From: Madurella fahalii
Taxonomy: Eukaryota > Ascomycota > Sordariomycetes > Sordariales
DNA length: 64,000 bases
Direction of reading: 5' to 3'
Assembly (NCBI GenBank): GCA_029876055.1
Contig: CM056875.1
Coordinates: forward strand, 8,209,001 to 8,273,000
A program made the translations under genes and the position numbers. Position 1 is the stretch's first letter; every line of letters begins with the position of its first letter. The notes below the pieces were generated by a model. It was not told the origin of the DNA and ran no database searches. It saw nothing but the letters and a program-made list of their open reading frames with translations. Shown one piece after another: positions 43,517-53,450 of the stretch.

Positions 43517-44491
43517 ATGTCGGCCACGGCAACCATGACGGTCGCAAGCGCAGGCACCTTGACGACTACGACATCCTGCTGTCCGCAGTGCGGGTTCGGC
43601 CTATCGCTGCCGCCCTTTGAAGACGCCCAAACCGCCTTGCTCAACGCGCAAAGACAAATCACCGACCTCGAAGCCCAAGTTCGGCTGCTCAACCAAAAGG
43701 CCTCAGCCGCCGTAGACCGTTGGGCCGACTATGAAGACGAACTCGCCCGACTGCGTTCCCAGCTCGAATCGCAAGCCTCGACTCCGCCCACATCAACAAC
43801 GATACAACACCACCCACAACAAAATTCTTCCTCCCTTCCCACCCCGCCCAGCTCAGCGGCCGGCGCCGGCCCGGCCCCAAGCCCTTCCCCTTCGCGGGCT
43901 TCCTTCCTGGCCTCGACAATAACGACCAGCGCCGCAACGCGCATCTCAGCTCTCCTCTCCTCCCGCAGTAGCAACAATAACAACAGCAACAAACCCACCC
44001 CGAGCCTCAAACCCCTGCCCGCCGCGGCCCAGCCGCCCAAACCAGCGCCGAGCCCGATCCCGTCCCTCCCGTCGACCGCCACCTACCCACCGCACTCCTT
44101 CTCCTCCCTGTCCCCGCCGCCCAGCCTGTCCGGGTCGGCACAGCTCAGCGCCGAGGACCTGCTGGAGGCGCTCTCGCGGGAGCAGGCGCTGCGGCTCGAG
44201 GCGGAGGGGCGGCTGAGCGAGACGAGCCGCGAGGTGGAGGAGCTGAGCGTGAGCCTGTTCGAGCAGGCCAACGAGATGGTGGCGACGGAGCGGCGGGCGC
44301 GGGCGCGCCTCGAGGAGCGGGTGGCGGTGCTGGAGCGGCGCGAGGCCGACAAGCGCCGCCGGCTCGAGAGGCTCGAGAGCGCCGTCGGCCGCATCGAGCG
44401 CGTCAGGGGCGTCCTGAGGGAGGTGGAGGGCCTGGGCGGGCGGGGATCATCGTCGTCGTCGTCGTCATCGTCATCATCATCATCATCATAA
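43517..44491 (+). CDS. short Sec2-domain protein (Rab guanine nucleotide exchange factor-like)
   Basis: Single exon, 324 residues from the ATG at 43517 (an in-phase ATG lies at 43451). After a CCPQCG motif (21-26), a first coiled coil covers about 35-85. A Pro/Ser/Ala-rich linker runs to about 205. A second long coiled coil (LSAEDLLEALSREQALRLEA onward) contains VEELSVSLFEQANEMVATER, which matches the Sec2 GEF helix of yeast Sec2, activator of the Rab Sec4 in secretory vesicle delivery. It lacks the long C-terminal part of yeast Sec2, as do other small fungal Sec2-domain proteins. The chain ends in a poly-Ser run coded by a TCN microsatellite that runs into TAA TAA TAA. Confidence 0.75.
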   Translation: MSATATMTVASAGTLTTTTSCCPQCGFGLSLPPFEDAQTALLNAQRQITDLEAQVRLLNQKASAAVDRWADYEDELARLRSQLESQASTPPTSTTIQHHPQQNSSSLPTPPSSAAGAGPAPSPSPSRASFLASTITTSAATRISALLSSRSSNNNNSNKPTPSLKPLPAAAQPPKPAPSPIPSLPSTATYPPHSFSSLSPPPSLSGSAQLSAEDLLEALSREQALRLEAEGRLSETSREVEELSVSLFEQANEMVATERRARARLEERVAVLERREADKRRRLERLESAVGRIERVRGVLREVEGLGGRGSSSSSSSSSSSSSS

Positions 44492-44497
44492 TAATAA
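44447..44497 (+). repeat. TCG/TCA triplet microsatellite ending in tandem TAA
   Basis: About fourteen serine triplets (TCA, TCG) followed by TAATAATAA. Coding for the last residues and the stop of the Sec2-like protein. Confidence 0.9.
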
Positions 44498-44985
44498 GTG
44501 AGCGCATTTAAATAGATCAAAGGGTCGCGGGGGAAACGGTGGGTTGGTTTGGATCGGATCGAAAGTTGGGAAGGGGGGGGGGGGGAGGCGTTTCGGAAGG
44601 GTTATTGCTTTGTCCCATATGTGCGGACGGGAGAAATGGCTTGGGCTGGGATACGGTTGATGATTTTTCATGAGCGAGGATTGCATGTCGGGGGGGATGG
44701 GTCTATATCTGTGATGATTTGGGTCGGTAGATTGCAGGGAAAGCGTGGGGTATCAAAATGGAATCTATCGGAAACGGGACGGACATCAACCTACGGTTGG
44801 AGTTGGTTTGATATTGTTTATTTACAGGCAACGCAGTCTATCTTGCTTGCATAAGACTCCGCGAAATACTGATCGAGTATGGTCACTCTTGGATATTGCG
44901 TTGGAGGCCGGTTAGAACACCTCACCGTCCTTCAGACAAAACTGTTGTTGTCCAACTATCCCAGCAAATAGTAGGCGTTCCCTTT
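44492..44985. other. convergent intergenic region Sec2-like / PUS4
   Basis: No gene. A run of about 14 G occurs at 44573-44586 with flanking G tracts; otherwise plain sequence between two 3' ends. Confidence 0.5.
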
Positions 44986-46419
44986 TTATGCGCTCACGGC
45001 TGCGGCGGCCGGGGGCTCTTCTACGACACCTGCCTCGTCAACTGAAGTGCTCGTCTCCGGCTGAGGGGCAGGCTCGGCAGCTTTGCTCTCAGCTTCCGTC
45101 TTGGCCGGCGTACTTGGTTCTTGCGAGGGCCCGGGCTCCAGCACCTTTGCGTGCCGGTTATTCCACGACTCCAACATGCTCTGGACCTTGGGCGCCCACA
45201 CATCCTCCCCCTTGAGTAGCTCGTCGTACTCCATGCAATTGGCGCCGCCCAAGACGAATTGGCCTTGCCGGGTGCGGCTCAGCTCAGCCATCATGGCACC
45301 ACAGCCCAACTTCTCTCCGAGGTCATGGCACAGGGTGCGGACATAGAAGCCCGAAGTCACAGTCATACGGATCTTAGCCGCCGGGGGTCCTTTGCCTTCC
45401 CAAGGCGGCGGCGTGTGGGGTGCTGGAGGTGGAGGGATGAGATTCGAGCCCTTGCCCGCCGGAGGTAGCTGGCCGAGAGCGCCCGACATCATGGGCTCTG
45501 CGCGGCTATCGTTGGCCTTTTTCCGCTTCACCGATGGCTGCTCCTCGCTGACGAGCGCATCAACCGCCTCTTCAGCCTCGCGTTTCTTAGTATTGTACTC
45601 GGCTAGCGCCTTTGACTCCTCTTCCTCCTGTTCCGGCGTCAGTTTGCTCGGCTCCTCCTCCGACGCAGCCTGCCGCTTCGCCACACGCCAGACAGAGTCA
45701 ACCAGGTTCTTCTCGGCTTGCTCCGCTTCCTCGGCGGGCCAGCGGTGGTTGTGCGTGCCGGGCTCGTACCACTCGACCAGTTCAAGCTCGGTGACCTCGA
45801 CATCTCGGGTCTCGATCTCACGGGGAATCGGCTTGCCTTCGCGCGCGTACTCGTAGAGCGGTTTTCCGTCCATCTTGAGGGCCGAGTAGAGCGGTGGCAT
45901 CTGCTTAAACTTGCCGCGGAAGCCCTCGAGCGCCTTCTCAACGGCCGGCCGCGTGACCTCGTCGTACTTGCCTTTCTTGATGATGCGGCCCACTCGATCG
46001 TATGTGTCGGTGCTGGCGCCGAAGAGGACGACGGCCTCGTACGTCTTGGTGCAGGTGAGGAAGTTCTGCAGCGATTTGGTGCCCGTGCCGACGCCGAGAA
46101 TGAGGACGCCTGTGGCCAAGGGGTCGAGCGTGCCGCCGTGCCCCATCTTTACTCTGATTTCCTGCTTTGGCTTGCTGCGTCGCCATTTCTGGCTCCGTGA
46201 TTCCTTCTTGCGGAGGGCCGTTTCCTCGGCTATCATGGGCGCAAAGAGCCTCGAGGGGTTGAAGTATTTCTGACAGTCGCGAATGACTTGAGCCGAGCTC
46301 ATGCCGAGGGGCTTGTTGATGGCTGTTTCGCTGGGTTAGATGGGAAAAGAACGCAAGGTGTCGATGTCGGGGGTCAGTTACACACCGAAAACGCCGTCGA
46401 GGACCTTGTCAGTCGCCAT
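44986..46419 (-). CDS. PUS4: tRNA pseudouridine-55 synthase Pus4 (TruB family)
   Basis: Exons 46419-46386 (34 nt) and 46322-44986 give 456 residues. The splice joins MATDKVLDGVFA to INKPLGMSSAQVIRD, restoring the TruB N-terminal motif. The enzyme makes pseudouridine at position 55 in the T-loop of tRNAs. The catalytic Asp is in GHGGTLDPLATGVLILG (about residue 78); also visible are TKTYEAVVLFGASTDTYD, QMPPLYSALKMDGKPLYEYA and SGFYVRTLCHDLGEKLG. A charged insert of about 100 residues (EEAEQAEKNL to the proline run IPPPPAPHTPPP) and a Glu/Pro/Ala-rich tail are fungal additions. Divergent from the RFTS-domain gene. Confidence 0.96.
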
Positions 46420-47091
46420 CCTGACAAGGTTAGAAAATCTCATGTGCGCGAGATGCAGGTGCCTAAGGATAGCAATTCATCAATGGCTAGAGGACTGATG
46501 GAACCCTACGCCGGCAGTCCTCTTGGTCAGGGCAGTGCTGTGGTAAAAGCAAAACAGCGCTGTTCCGGCGCATCCAAGTCCAGTGTTGCTGGACAACCGT
46601 TTGCGATCTGCCTCGGAATTTTTGGGAGGAGAACTGGAGGGCTAGGGGATCCCTGACAGGGTTATCAAGCGCTATCGGTTGGCGGGCGGAAGGGCGATAG
46701 GAAGGGGGTTGATGGGGATAAGTACCCGGCGCCTTCGATAGGAGTGGGGCTTTCAACCAGATCAGTCGTGCACAGGATCGCAACTGGTTCTCGGTCCCCT
46801 GTAACTGCTGTGTGACTCTCGAAGCGGCCCCTTGTCTGACCCCACTTTTCGTCAGCCCGCGTCGTCTGTCGCGTTTCCAGCATTCTTCCCTCCACCACCG
46901 CGTAAAGAGCCAGGTTCCTCGCGGCATTGTAACCCACCGAAGCCCCCTCGTCCCTCCCCCACCACGAGCATCCTCCGTTATCTCGAATCGCGCAAAGAGC
47001 CCAGCTTATGCATCCTCCGGACAGTGGTTTCCGCAAAGTATTCCATTGACCCTCCCTACCCCCTGGCATTTTGCGACGGCGTAATCCCATT
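46420..47091. promoter_or_regulatory. shared promoter region PUS4 / RFTS-domain gene
   Basis: 672 bp between divergent start codons, no coding sequence supported. No clear binding motif stands out apart from CT-rich stretches on the right side. Confidence 0.5.
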
Positions 47092-49428
47092 ATGGCCGGC
47101 CGGCCCCGGAGGCGGAGGGCGTCCAATTCTACGGTTGCCACGGTCGACGATTCACAAGTTCGATGGGCCAAGGAGTCGTCAATACTCAAACCGTCGCCGC
47201 GAGGCATTCCAGATAACGACTGGCCTTGCTACGTCCTGACAGATGCGACCATATACCGTAAAGATGGCAAGACCTTGGCGAACCCCCTGCTAGTACATGT
47301 CCAAGGACCGCTCGTTATTCGCGGGCTGCTCGAGGTGGATGATGACGAACTCCTCCCCAAATGTGCGTTCGTTCCATTCTGATCTTCATTGGTGCGGCAT
47401 GCTGACTGTTTGCAGTGGTCAAACCCAACGTGAAGTCTGCCTACATTGAAATCTCGCACTCGGAGCGATACTCGATAGGAGACGGGCCTATTACGCTCTG
47501 GATCTCCGGGTTAGCTGGCTGGTTCGAGATTAGGCCATCGCTGAAATACCAGCCCATGTACAGCCAAATTCGAGAAGCAATCACCCTCTACTACGGCATA
47601 TTCGAAGCCTACGAGAAGTACAATAAAGCATGCGGGCATAAGAAAAAGTCGAAGAGGCCGCCGCCACCGACGCTCGATGAGATCTTCCTTGGATGCGCTG
47701 TCAAGGCCGGTGATGGCATGCTGAGGGATGAAGTAGAGGCCTTGTGTCACAAATGGGCCGACTTCCTGATTCCCCATTTTACCAAAGAAGTCGCCCTGGT
47801 CTGGGATGACACCCTTTTCGCCAACTGGCTGCGTGATTCGCATCCTGTATGTCTAGCTTACGGGCGCACTCTCTGTAGTTGCTGCTAACACTCAGCAGGA
47901 TGTGGAAAAACGAATCGCCGATGCGGCGAACGAGTCGGTTCCTTCGCCGTCTCTGCCCGGGACGCAGAATCCAGAGGAAAACAAGGCCATGCAGAAGCGT
48001 AGGAGCAGATCGGCGAAGGCGAGCAGTCGAAGCAGTGAGGTTCGAGACGTCGAGATGCGAGATTTCGCCCCGGATCGGTCGCGTAGCCCACAAGCAAAGC
48101 CAGCCAACAAGGGAAAGTCCAAGCTGGAAACGCCTGTGCTACTGCCCGAGAAGTACAAACAATTAAGTCAGCCTGCAAGTTCAAAGCCATCACCAGCGCC
48201 GGGGCCCAGGGATTCCCCGGCGGATACTCCCATGGCCGATGCCGACTCCGACTCCGACTCCCCGGTTGACCGGCTGCTGGCAGTTTTGCGGGAAATCGCA
48301 GAGACAACTGAGATAGACAAGGCGCAGCCGCCAAAGATTCATTCGAGTGTATTCTTCAAGTGCAGGATCCGGCACTACGGCGCGGCGAAGGAGGTCATCT
48401 CGTACTATTCGAAGGAGCTTCTACCACGATTGGGTCCCGAATGGAAAGGCACTCCCTTCCATGATTGGTTGAAAGCGACGGCGAAACAGCCATTCGAGGA
48501 ACCAGAGCACACGACAGTAGAGGACATTCCGGCTCAGACCCTCAGACGGGCAAAGATTATGTCCAAGGCGGCCCCGTTAAATGCAGCCGCCTCACAACTA
48601 CCCCCGGCTATCGCTCTCAGAACGAAGACCAGGAACGTAGCGGCGAATGAGAGTGACGGCGATTCAGATGAGGACGTTGTGGCTCGGGTACGCGGTCGCA
48701 GATCCGGCAAGGGAGCCGTCTTGCGCTTGGCGTCGAGCTCGAAGAAACGGCCCGCTCCGGATCCTGACGGGCAAGAAAGCGGAAGCCGACGGGGTAGAAA
48801 ATCGACCAAGATCCACCATCATATCAGCGATGATGATGAGGATGAGGAGGAAGACACCGCTGACGACGAAGTCGCGGACGACGACGACACTGCCTCCGGG
48901 TCTCGCCTTCCGTTACCCGAGGGTGCAGTTCGCGTTGTTGTCCACGCCGAGAGGATCCCCACCATGTCGCCGAAAGGACCAAACGGTACCTGGACATGCG
49001 AACAAGAAGGATGCAGCTATGTCGTGAGGTCGGCAGATGAGGAGGCCGCGCAGGAACTGATTCACAAGCATTTCCGGGATCACGAAGCCCAGGCCGAGAA
49101 GATCAACTTGGCTCTTAAGGAGAGCCGCGGTCACATGCCTATCAAGTATGCCTTCTTTCCCCCCATTTCATTACTCGTCCGCCTGCATCCCCGTCCAAAG
49201 CGCGCATAACCAGTGAGCAAGTCGATCCATCATCCGGTTGGTTGGTCATGCAATGCAATGCTTGGGGTGGCAACATGGGCACACAGTCACTTATCTAGCA
49301 CTAACCTGTCTCACAGTCACCTACTAGACAAAATCCAAGCAATCGGCAAGACGGCTCTCCTCAAGAAGCGTGAGACGCTTAACGACGAGCCGATCCCGGC
49401 ACCCATCAAACGGCGCCTGCTGATTTGA
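47092..49428 (+). CDS. RFTS-domain protein with C-terminal zinc finger, Raf2/DIM-7-like candidate
   Basis: Exons 47092-47362, 47416-47846, 47899-49145 and 49317-49428 give 686 residues. Residues 40-175 (WPCYVLTDATIYRKDGKTLA, LVHVQGPLVIRGLLEVDD, PLWI-type GPITLWISGLAGWFEIRPS, YQPMYSQIREAITLYY) fit the replication-foci targeting sequence fold of DNMT1 as found in fungi. A second helical region (LDEIFLGCAVKAGDGMLRDE, KWADFLIPHFTKE) follows, then Ser/acidic linkers and a C2H2-like finger (C601, C606, H623 or H625, H629). Fission yeast Raf2, part of the Clr4 H3K9 methyltransferase complex, combines an RFTS domain with a C-terminal zinc finger; Neurospora DIM-7 plays this part. Assignment to that role is inference. 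The exon 3 acceptor is a CAGCAG doublet, so one Gln may be optional. Confidence 0.75.
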
Positions 49429-49785
49429 GGTTACATACGCGAGCAGAGGTTGGGCCCGCTCGTTCTGCTTCTAGTCGGACGTGCTTCTCCGTTTATAGTT
49501 TTGTAATGATACAATTGCTAGCGCGTGTACGCTGGAAAACGGCGTTCTGGTCGGAAGGATGGTTGATCAATCACGGGGCATTCCCGCGGTTAGGCGGGTG
49601 GGCTGGTGTGTGTTTGTTTAGGGGCTCTACTACGCAGGGCATGGGAATGGCGTCTACCGGGGTTCGGTTCCGTTGGGGCTTCATCAACAAAATTGCAAGC
49701 TTGACTTTGTGGTCAAGTTGCGCATGGAATTGTATTGTCTACCGGGCAATTCTATTTGCAATGGAAGCCCATCTCATCCAGACGA
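49429..49785. other. convergent intergenic region
   Basis: 357 bp between the 3' ends of the RFTS-domain gene and the methyltransferase gene. Nothing else seen. Confidence 0.5.
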
Positions 49786-51168
49786 TCACGGCTTCACAAA
49801 TGACATGACAGCGTACCGGAAGCTTCCATTCGCATAGCCCCTCCTCATAGCTCGGAATGCCTGTAGAAATGCGATCCCGTCTCTCCCCTGGCTAAAGGCA
49901 AATGCCCAGAGCGAGGGGTTCTGCACCAGCGACCAGGAGATGTCCCTGCGAGATGGTCAGTGCCCAGTGCTCTCTCAACGCAACATGAGCTTGTAGACTA
50001 CGAAACACATACCACGTCTTGCTCACGTCCTTGCTAATATCCTTTGGGCCATTCAACACCTCGAGCCCGGCATCCCTCGCAAAGTCGATGTACCCCTGCT
50101 GCGTGCATAGCGGCGGGAGGAGCATGCCGTCTAAAGTAACTTTGTGGTCAGCAGCGGCCCCCTTGAACACCATACACACCAATGAAGAAACACAAACTAC
50201 CAACCCTCGATGGGCTTGATGTCAGCCGCAAACTCACCCTCACCCAGCCCTTCCGCTTTGAACCAATCCGCCAGCACCAGCTTGCCCCCGGGGCGGAGGA
50301 GGCTGTGCGCGTTCCGGAAGAAGAGGGCCTTGTTGGGGAAGTGGCTGAGGGCCTCGGTGATCCAGACGACGTCGAATTTGCCACTGTCGCTGTCCCTGTC
50401 GCTGTAGCTGTCGTCGGTGCCGCCGAGCGCGAAGTACTCCCCCATCTTCTCGGCGTCGAGCTCGAGGAACCGGACCTTGCCGCCCTGGGAACCGATGGGG
50501 ATGAACCCGTCTTGCTGTGCTGGCTCTGCGTCTGCCGACTGGGCGGGAGCGGGAGCGGGAGCGGCGGCTTTGCTCAGCCTGGTTGCGAGCTGCACCTGCT
50601 TGCTGGAGATGGTGATGCCTGTCACGGCGCAGCCCGGGAGGGTCGAGGCGAGGAAGCGCGAGGTGCCGCCTACTCCGCAGCCTACGTCGAGGACGCGGAG
50701 CGGCGTGGCACTGCTACTGCCGGCCGGGGTGGTGCCATTCTCTAAAGGGAGGTTGGAGATGTCGAGAAGCAGGCGGATCAAGTTCAGCTGGGCGGTTTCC
50801 TTGGTGTCGGTTGCTTTGGAGGCGTCGGTGGGCCAGTAGCCGTGATGGATGTGTTCACCCCTTTTTCGAAGGGGGGTCGGTTAGCGGGGTTGGTGTGAGG
50901 AATGGTCGGGGTGAGGAGTGATGGTGTCACAGCCAGAGTAAATCACGATATGGCATTCGCCATCGCGGGCGATGTGCAAACGTGAATAAGATTCAAGTGA
51001 GAGAGTATACCATAGGTTTAGATAGTAGTCGCTGGCAAGGTCATAGTGCAATTTGATGCGGTCCTTGAGGGCCTGCATCGTCGTGTGAGCGAGGCCCAAT
51101 GGTGTGTCATACTGTTTGCTGAGCTCAGTAGTCTCGTCGCTAGCGACATCAGCGTTCGCCGCGGACAT
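49786..51168 (-). CDS. SAM-dependent methyltransferase, gamma-tocopherol methyltransferase-like
   Basis: Four exons, 51168-51011, 50860-50205, 50130-50013 and 49945-49786, give 363 residues; donors are GTATAC, GTTGGT and GTATGT, and the first acceptor is AAG. The block HYDLASDYYLNLWGEHIHHGYW (split here by intron 1) is the signature of the tocopherol/sterol/cyclopropane class of class I methyltransferases. Motif I is VLDVGCGVGG (109-118), motif post-I follows, and VVWITEALSHFPNKA and GGKLVLADWF match motifs II-III; PIEDGMLLPPLCTQQGY is typical of the tocopherol methyltransferase-like fungal group. An Ala/Pro/Gln-rich loop follows motif I. No signal peptide. Substrate unknown; fungi lack tocopherol, so a secondary metabolite or quinone-like compound is likelier. 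Confidence 0.88.
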
Positions 51169-51634
51169 GTTTGGCGGTTTGCTTGATGCCGCGACAGCTT
51201 GTAAGTTTTGGTTGGTGGTGTGTGCGACGTGAGGGTGAAGGTCAACAAGAAGCGTTGGACAATATTGATCAATTGCCTGCTGCTAAGTGATCTAGTGCTT
51301 GCTCGAGGCTCATTTCCCATCCAAGCCCTAAGAAAGAGCTGCCACAAGTAACCAAGCGTCTCGAGGTGTCCATGACGCCCAAATTCCCAGACCATGGCAC
51401 ACTCCCTATGCAGAAGAGTGGAACGTTGCAGGTGCTGTCATTGGTCCGACCAACAAACCGGTGGCTCACCATCGACCATGCTGGTCTGCTCAGATTGTCA
51501 TCGCACCCACCTGTCGACCGGAGAGATGTCTGCGCAGCTTTATCATATCCACGGAGCACAGAGCAGCGCTCAGCTCGCTCATGAGTGAGAAAAAAAATGA
51601 AATTGTACCAAAGCGAGGTGAACAGGAAAAAGAA
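51169..51634. other. intergenic, methyltransferase promoter
   Basis: Upstream region of the methyltransferase gene on the left, tRNA downstream flank on the right, including a pol III terminator (TTTTT on the minus strand at 51627-51631). No gene supported. Confidence 0.5.
51627..51631 (-). terminator. RNA polymerase III terminator of tRNA-Leu
   Basis: Five T on the minus strand, 3 nt after the tRNA 3' end. Confidence 0.7.
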
Positions 51635-51748
51635 TGACTGGGGCGCGATTCGAACGCGCGCCTCTTTCGAGAGTAGAATGCTCCCACATTAGTGGGAAAG
51701 AAAGGAGTTTCTTGAGTCTACCGCCTTAGACCGCTCGGCCACCCAGCC
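51635..51748 (-). tRNA. tRNA-Leu (anticodon CAA) with intron
   Basis: Read on the minus strand. The acceptor stem GGCTGGG pairs with CCCAGTC (one G-U), discriminator A. The D arm with box A GGCCGAGCGGTCTAAGG is as in eukaryotic tRNA-Leu. Anticodon stem GTAGA/TCTAC encloses loop C-T-CAA-G, anticodon at 51712-51714. A 32-nt intron at 51679-51710 sits one base after the anticodon in the standard position. A long class II variable arm (TCTCGAAAGAG) supports Leu. The T arm GCGCG-TTCGAAT-CGCGC contains box B. No CCA is encoded, as expected for a nuclear gene. Confidence 0.96.
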
Positions 51749-52913
51749 AATAGTCAATTGTTATTGAATCTCTGGCTGGATTTGGCCTTGAGAAACGACT
51801 TCGCTGACCCCCTAACCTGAACGCCATTCGGCACATACTTGACTCGCGCATATTCGATTCGAGTCATCTTATACACAGCCACCGACCCTGAGAATCACCA
51901 GACACTGGGCGGGTTGCGAGGCTACCTGCTCCTAATCAGATGTCTGAACAATGGGCAAGTGCCTCAAACTGACCGTCAACATATCACGGACACCCAAAAC
52001 CGTGTTCATGCTGTTTGTTTACTTTGTCGGTAAAATACCTTTTACCCAACCGGACAGCTGCAATCAGACAACATTATATTCTATCCTACGCTACGATTAC
52101 ATCACCGTTGGAGACTGATGCCGTCATCTCTTCGGTCAATGATCTTCCCGGGCCGCCACTACTGGATCTGCGAAAAAGCGCCTGGCATCTTCCTGCTCGG
52201 AGATAGCGAGCCGGGGACCAAACCCGCCCACGAGCCGCTGGTGAGGCTTGGCCTCTAGACTCCAGCACAGTCTAGGATGCGACTACTCCGCTTTACCGCC
52301 GAGTCCAGATTCATGCCTCGTGTTGTGAACTGCGTGCATATTAACCTGTACATACGAGAGTATTGCCCGCAGATATTGCACTACGTCGGAAGCAGGAAAG
52401 TGCGGGGGTCGAGGACCTTTCGCCGCGACGAGATCCCACAGCAAACATACCTGGAGAGGTCATCGGAAGTGAAGCCACCAACCACCAGCCGTTGTCTTGC
52501 TTGAGGGACGGTACGAGGCGCCAACAACAATGGTATTCTCGGCAGCCTATATTCTCGGTGAGCACTGCAGGATTGTCTGGCCCGTCGGGTCTTTCCTACC
52601 CCGTCTGCTCACGAAGAAGGTAGTTGGGGGAGATTGGCAGGAACCGTGAGATATGGCTGAGAGAAGGGCCTTTCGTGTATAAAAGACGGCCATATCCCCT
52701 CTCTTGTTGTGAATTTCACCCATCATCATCATCGGCAGCAGCAGTAGTAACAGCAGAAACAGCAGTAGCGACAGCACAACTAGCCTCAACTCAAACACCT
52801 CTCTTTGCTGTTAAGTCCCAATCATATTCACGCAAACCATTAGCAAAACAATCTCAACAGCGGCCATCATCGCTCCTCACACCGCAATCGTGAACAGCCC
52901 ACCCCTCCGGACA
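51749..52913. other. intergenic, promoter of small secreted protein gene
   Basis: Apart from the TATA box listed separately I see no gene. Trinucleotide-like runs (CATCAT, GCAGCAGCAGTAGTAACAGCAG at 52722-52765) lie in the expected 5' leader. Confidence 0.5.
52678..52685 (+). promoter_or_regulatory. TATA box upstream of secreted protein gene
   Basis: TATAAAAG, a full TATA consensus, 236 bp before the ATG at 52914. This is the clearest TATA box seen in the window and suggests regulated or strong expression, with a leader of about 200 nt. Confidence 0.55.
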
Positions 52914-53450
52914 ATGCATCTCTCCAACACTATCACCACCCGGCTCCTTCTCCTCCTCTCCCCGCTCGCCGCCGTCGCCCTACCCACTCTGAACCCCCCC
53001 ATCAACAACCGCGACACGTGCCAGCGCACCTTCCCCACGTCCACGCGGAGCATCAACCTCCTCGACCGGCCCGACCTGCAGCTCGCCGCAACGCAGACCA
53101 TCAGGTTCGCCCTGCCGCGCGAGGCGCTGGCCGGCAGCGGGCCGTGCGCGCTGCGCGCCCGGTTCCCCGCGCACTGGGAGGTGTACGACTCGAGTGTCGA
53201 GGCCGGGGGTGCGCCGCTCGCCGTCGACATCTTCGACGTGGACGGGCCGGCGGCCGGGGCGCTGGTCGGCTCGGTGCGCTTCGCGGCCGTCGAGGTCGGC
53301 GGGGCGGCAGCGACCATCAACTCGTTTGCCTGCCGCGAGAGTATGGCGTATCGGCTGGTGCTCGCGGGCGTCGGAGAGGTCGGCTTTGTGAACGGCGAGG
53401 ACAGGGGGTTGGGGCTGGACGGCGGGGTGGAGATGGTTTGGGGCTGTTAG
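52914..53450 (+). CDS. small secreted cysteine-containing protein, unknown function
   Basis: Single exon, 178 residues. A hydrophobic signal peptide (LLLLLSPLAAVALP) is cleaved near residue 21-24. The mature part has four cysteines (36, 78, 140 and the final residue 178), compatible with two disulfides, and alternates short hydrophobic strands (IRFALPRE, PLAVDIFDVDG, ALVGSVRFAAVEV, AYRLVLAGVGEVGFV), suggesting a beta-rich fold. No membrane segment or GPI signal. The strong TATA box upstream fits a secreted product made in bulk. The general layout is shared by uncharacterised secreted proteins of ascomycetes; I recognise no enzyme family. GC content of the gene is very high and codon third positions are nearly all G or C. 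Confidence 0.8.
   Translation: MHLSNTITTRLLLLLSPLAAVALPTLNPPINNRDTCQRTFPTSTRSINLLDRPDLQLAATQTIRFALPREALAGSGPCALRARFPAHWEVYDSSVEAGGAPLAVDIFDVDGPAAGALVGSVRFAAVEVGGAAATINSFACRESMAYRLVLAGVGEVGFVNGEDRGLGLDGGVEMVWGC

Noticed and set aside
44573..44586. Run of about 14 G as a quadruplex or regulatory element
   Set aside because: It is a simple homopolymer between two gene 3' ends, without separated tracts.
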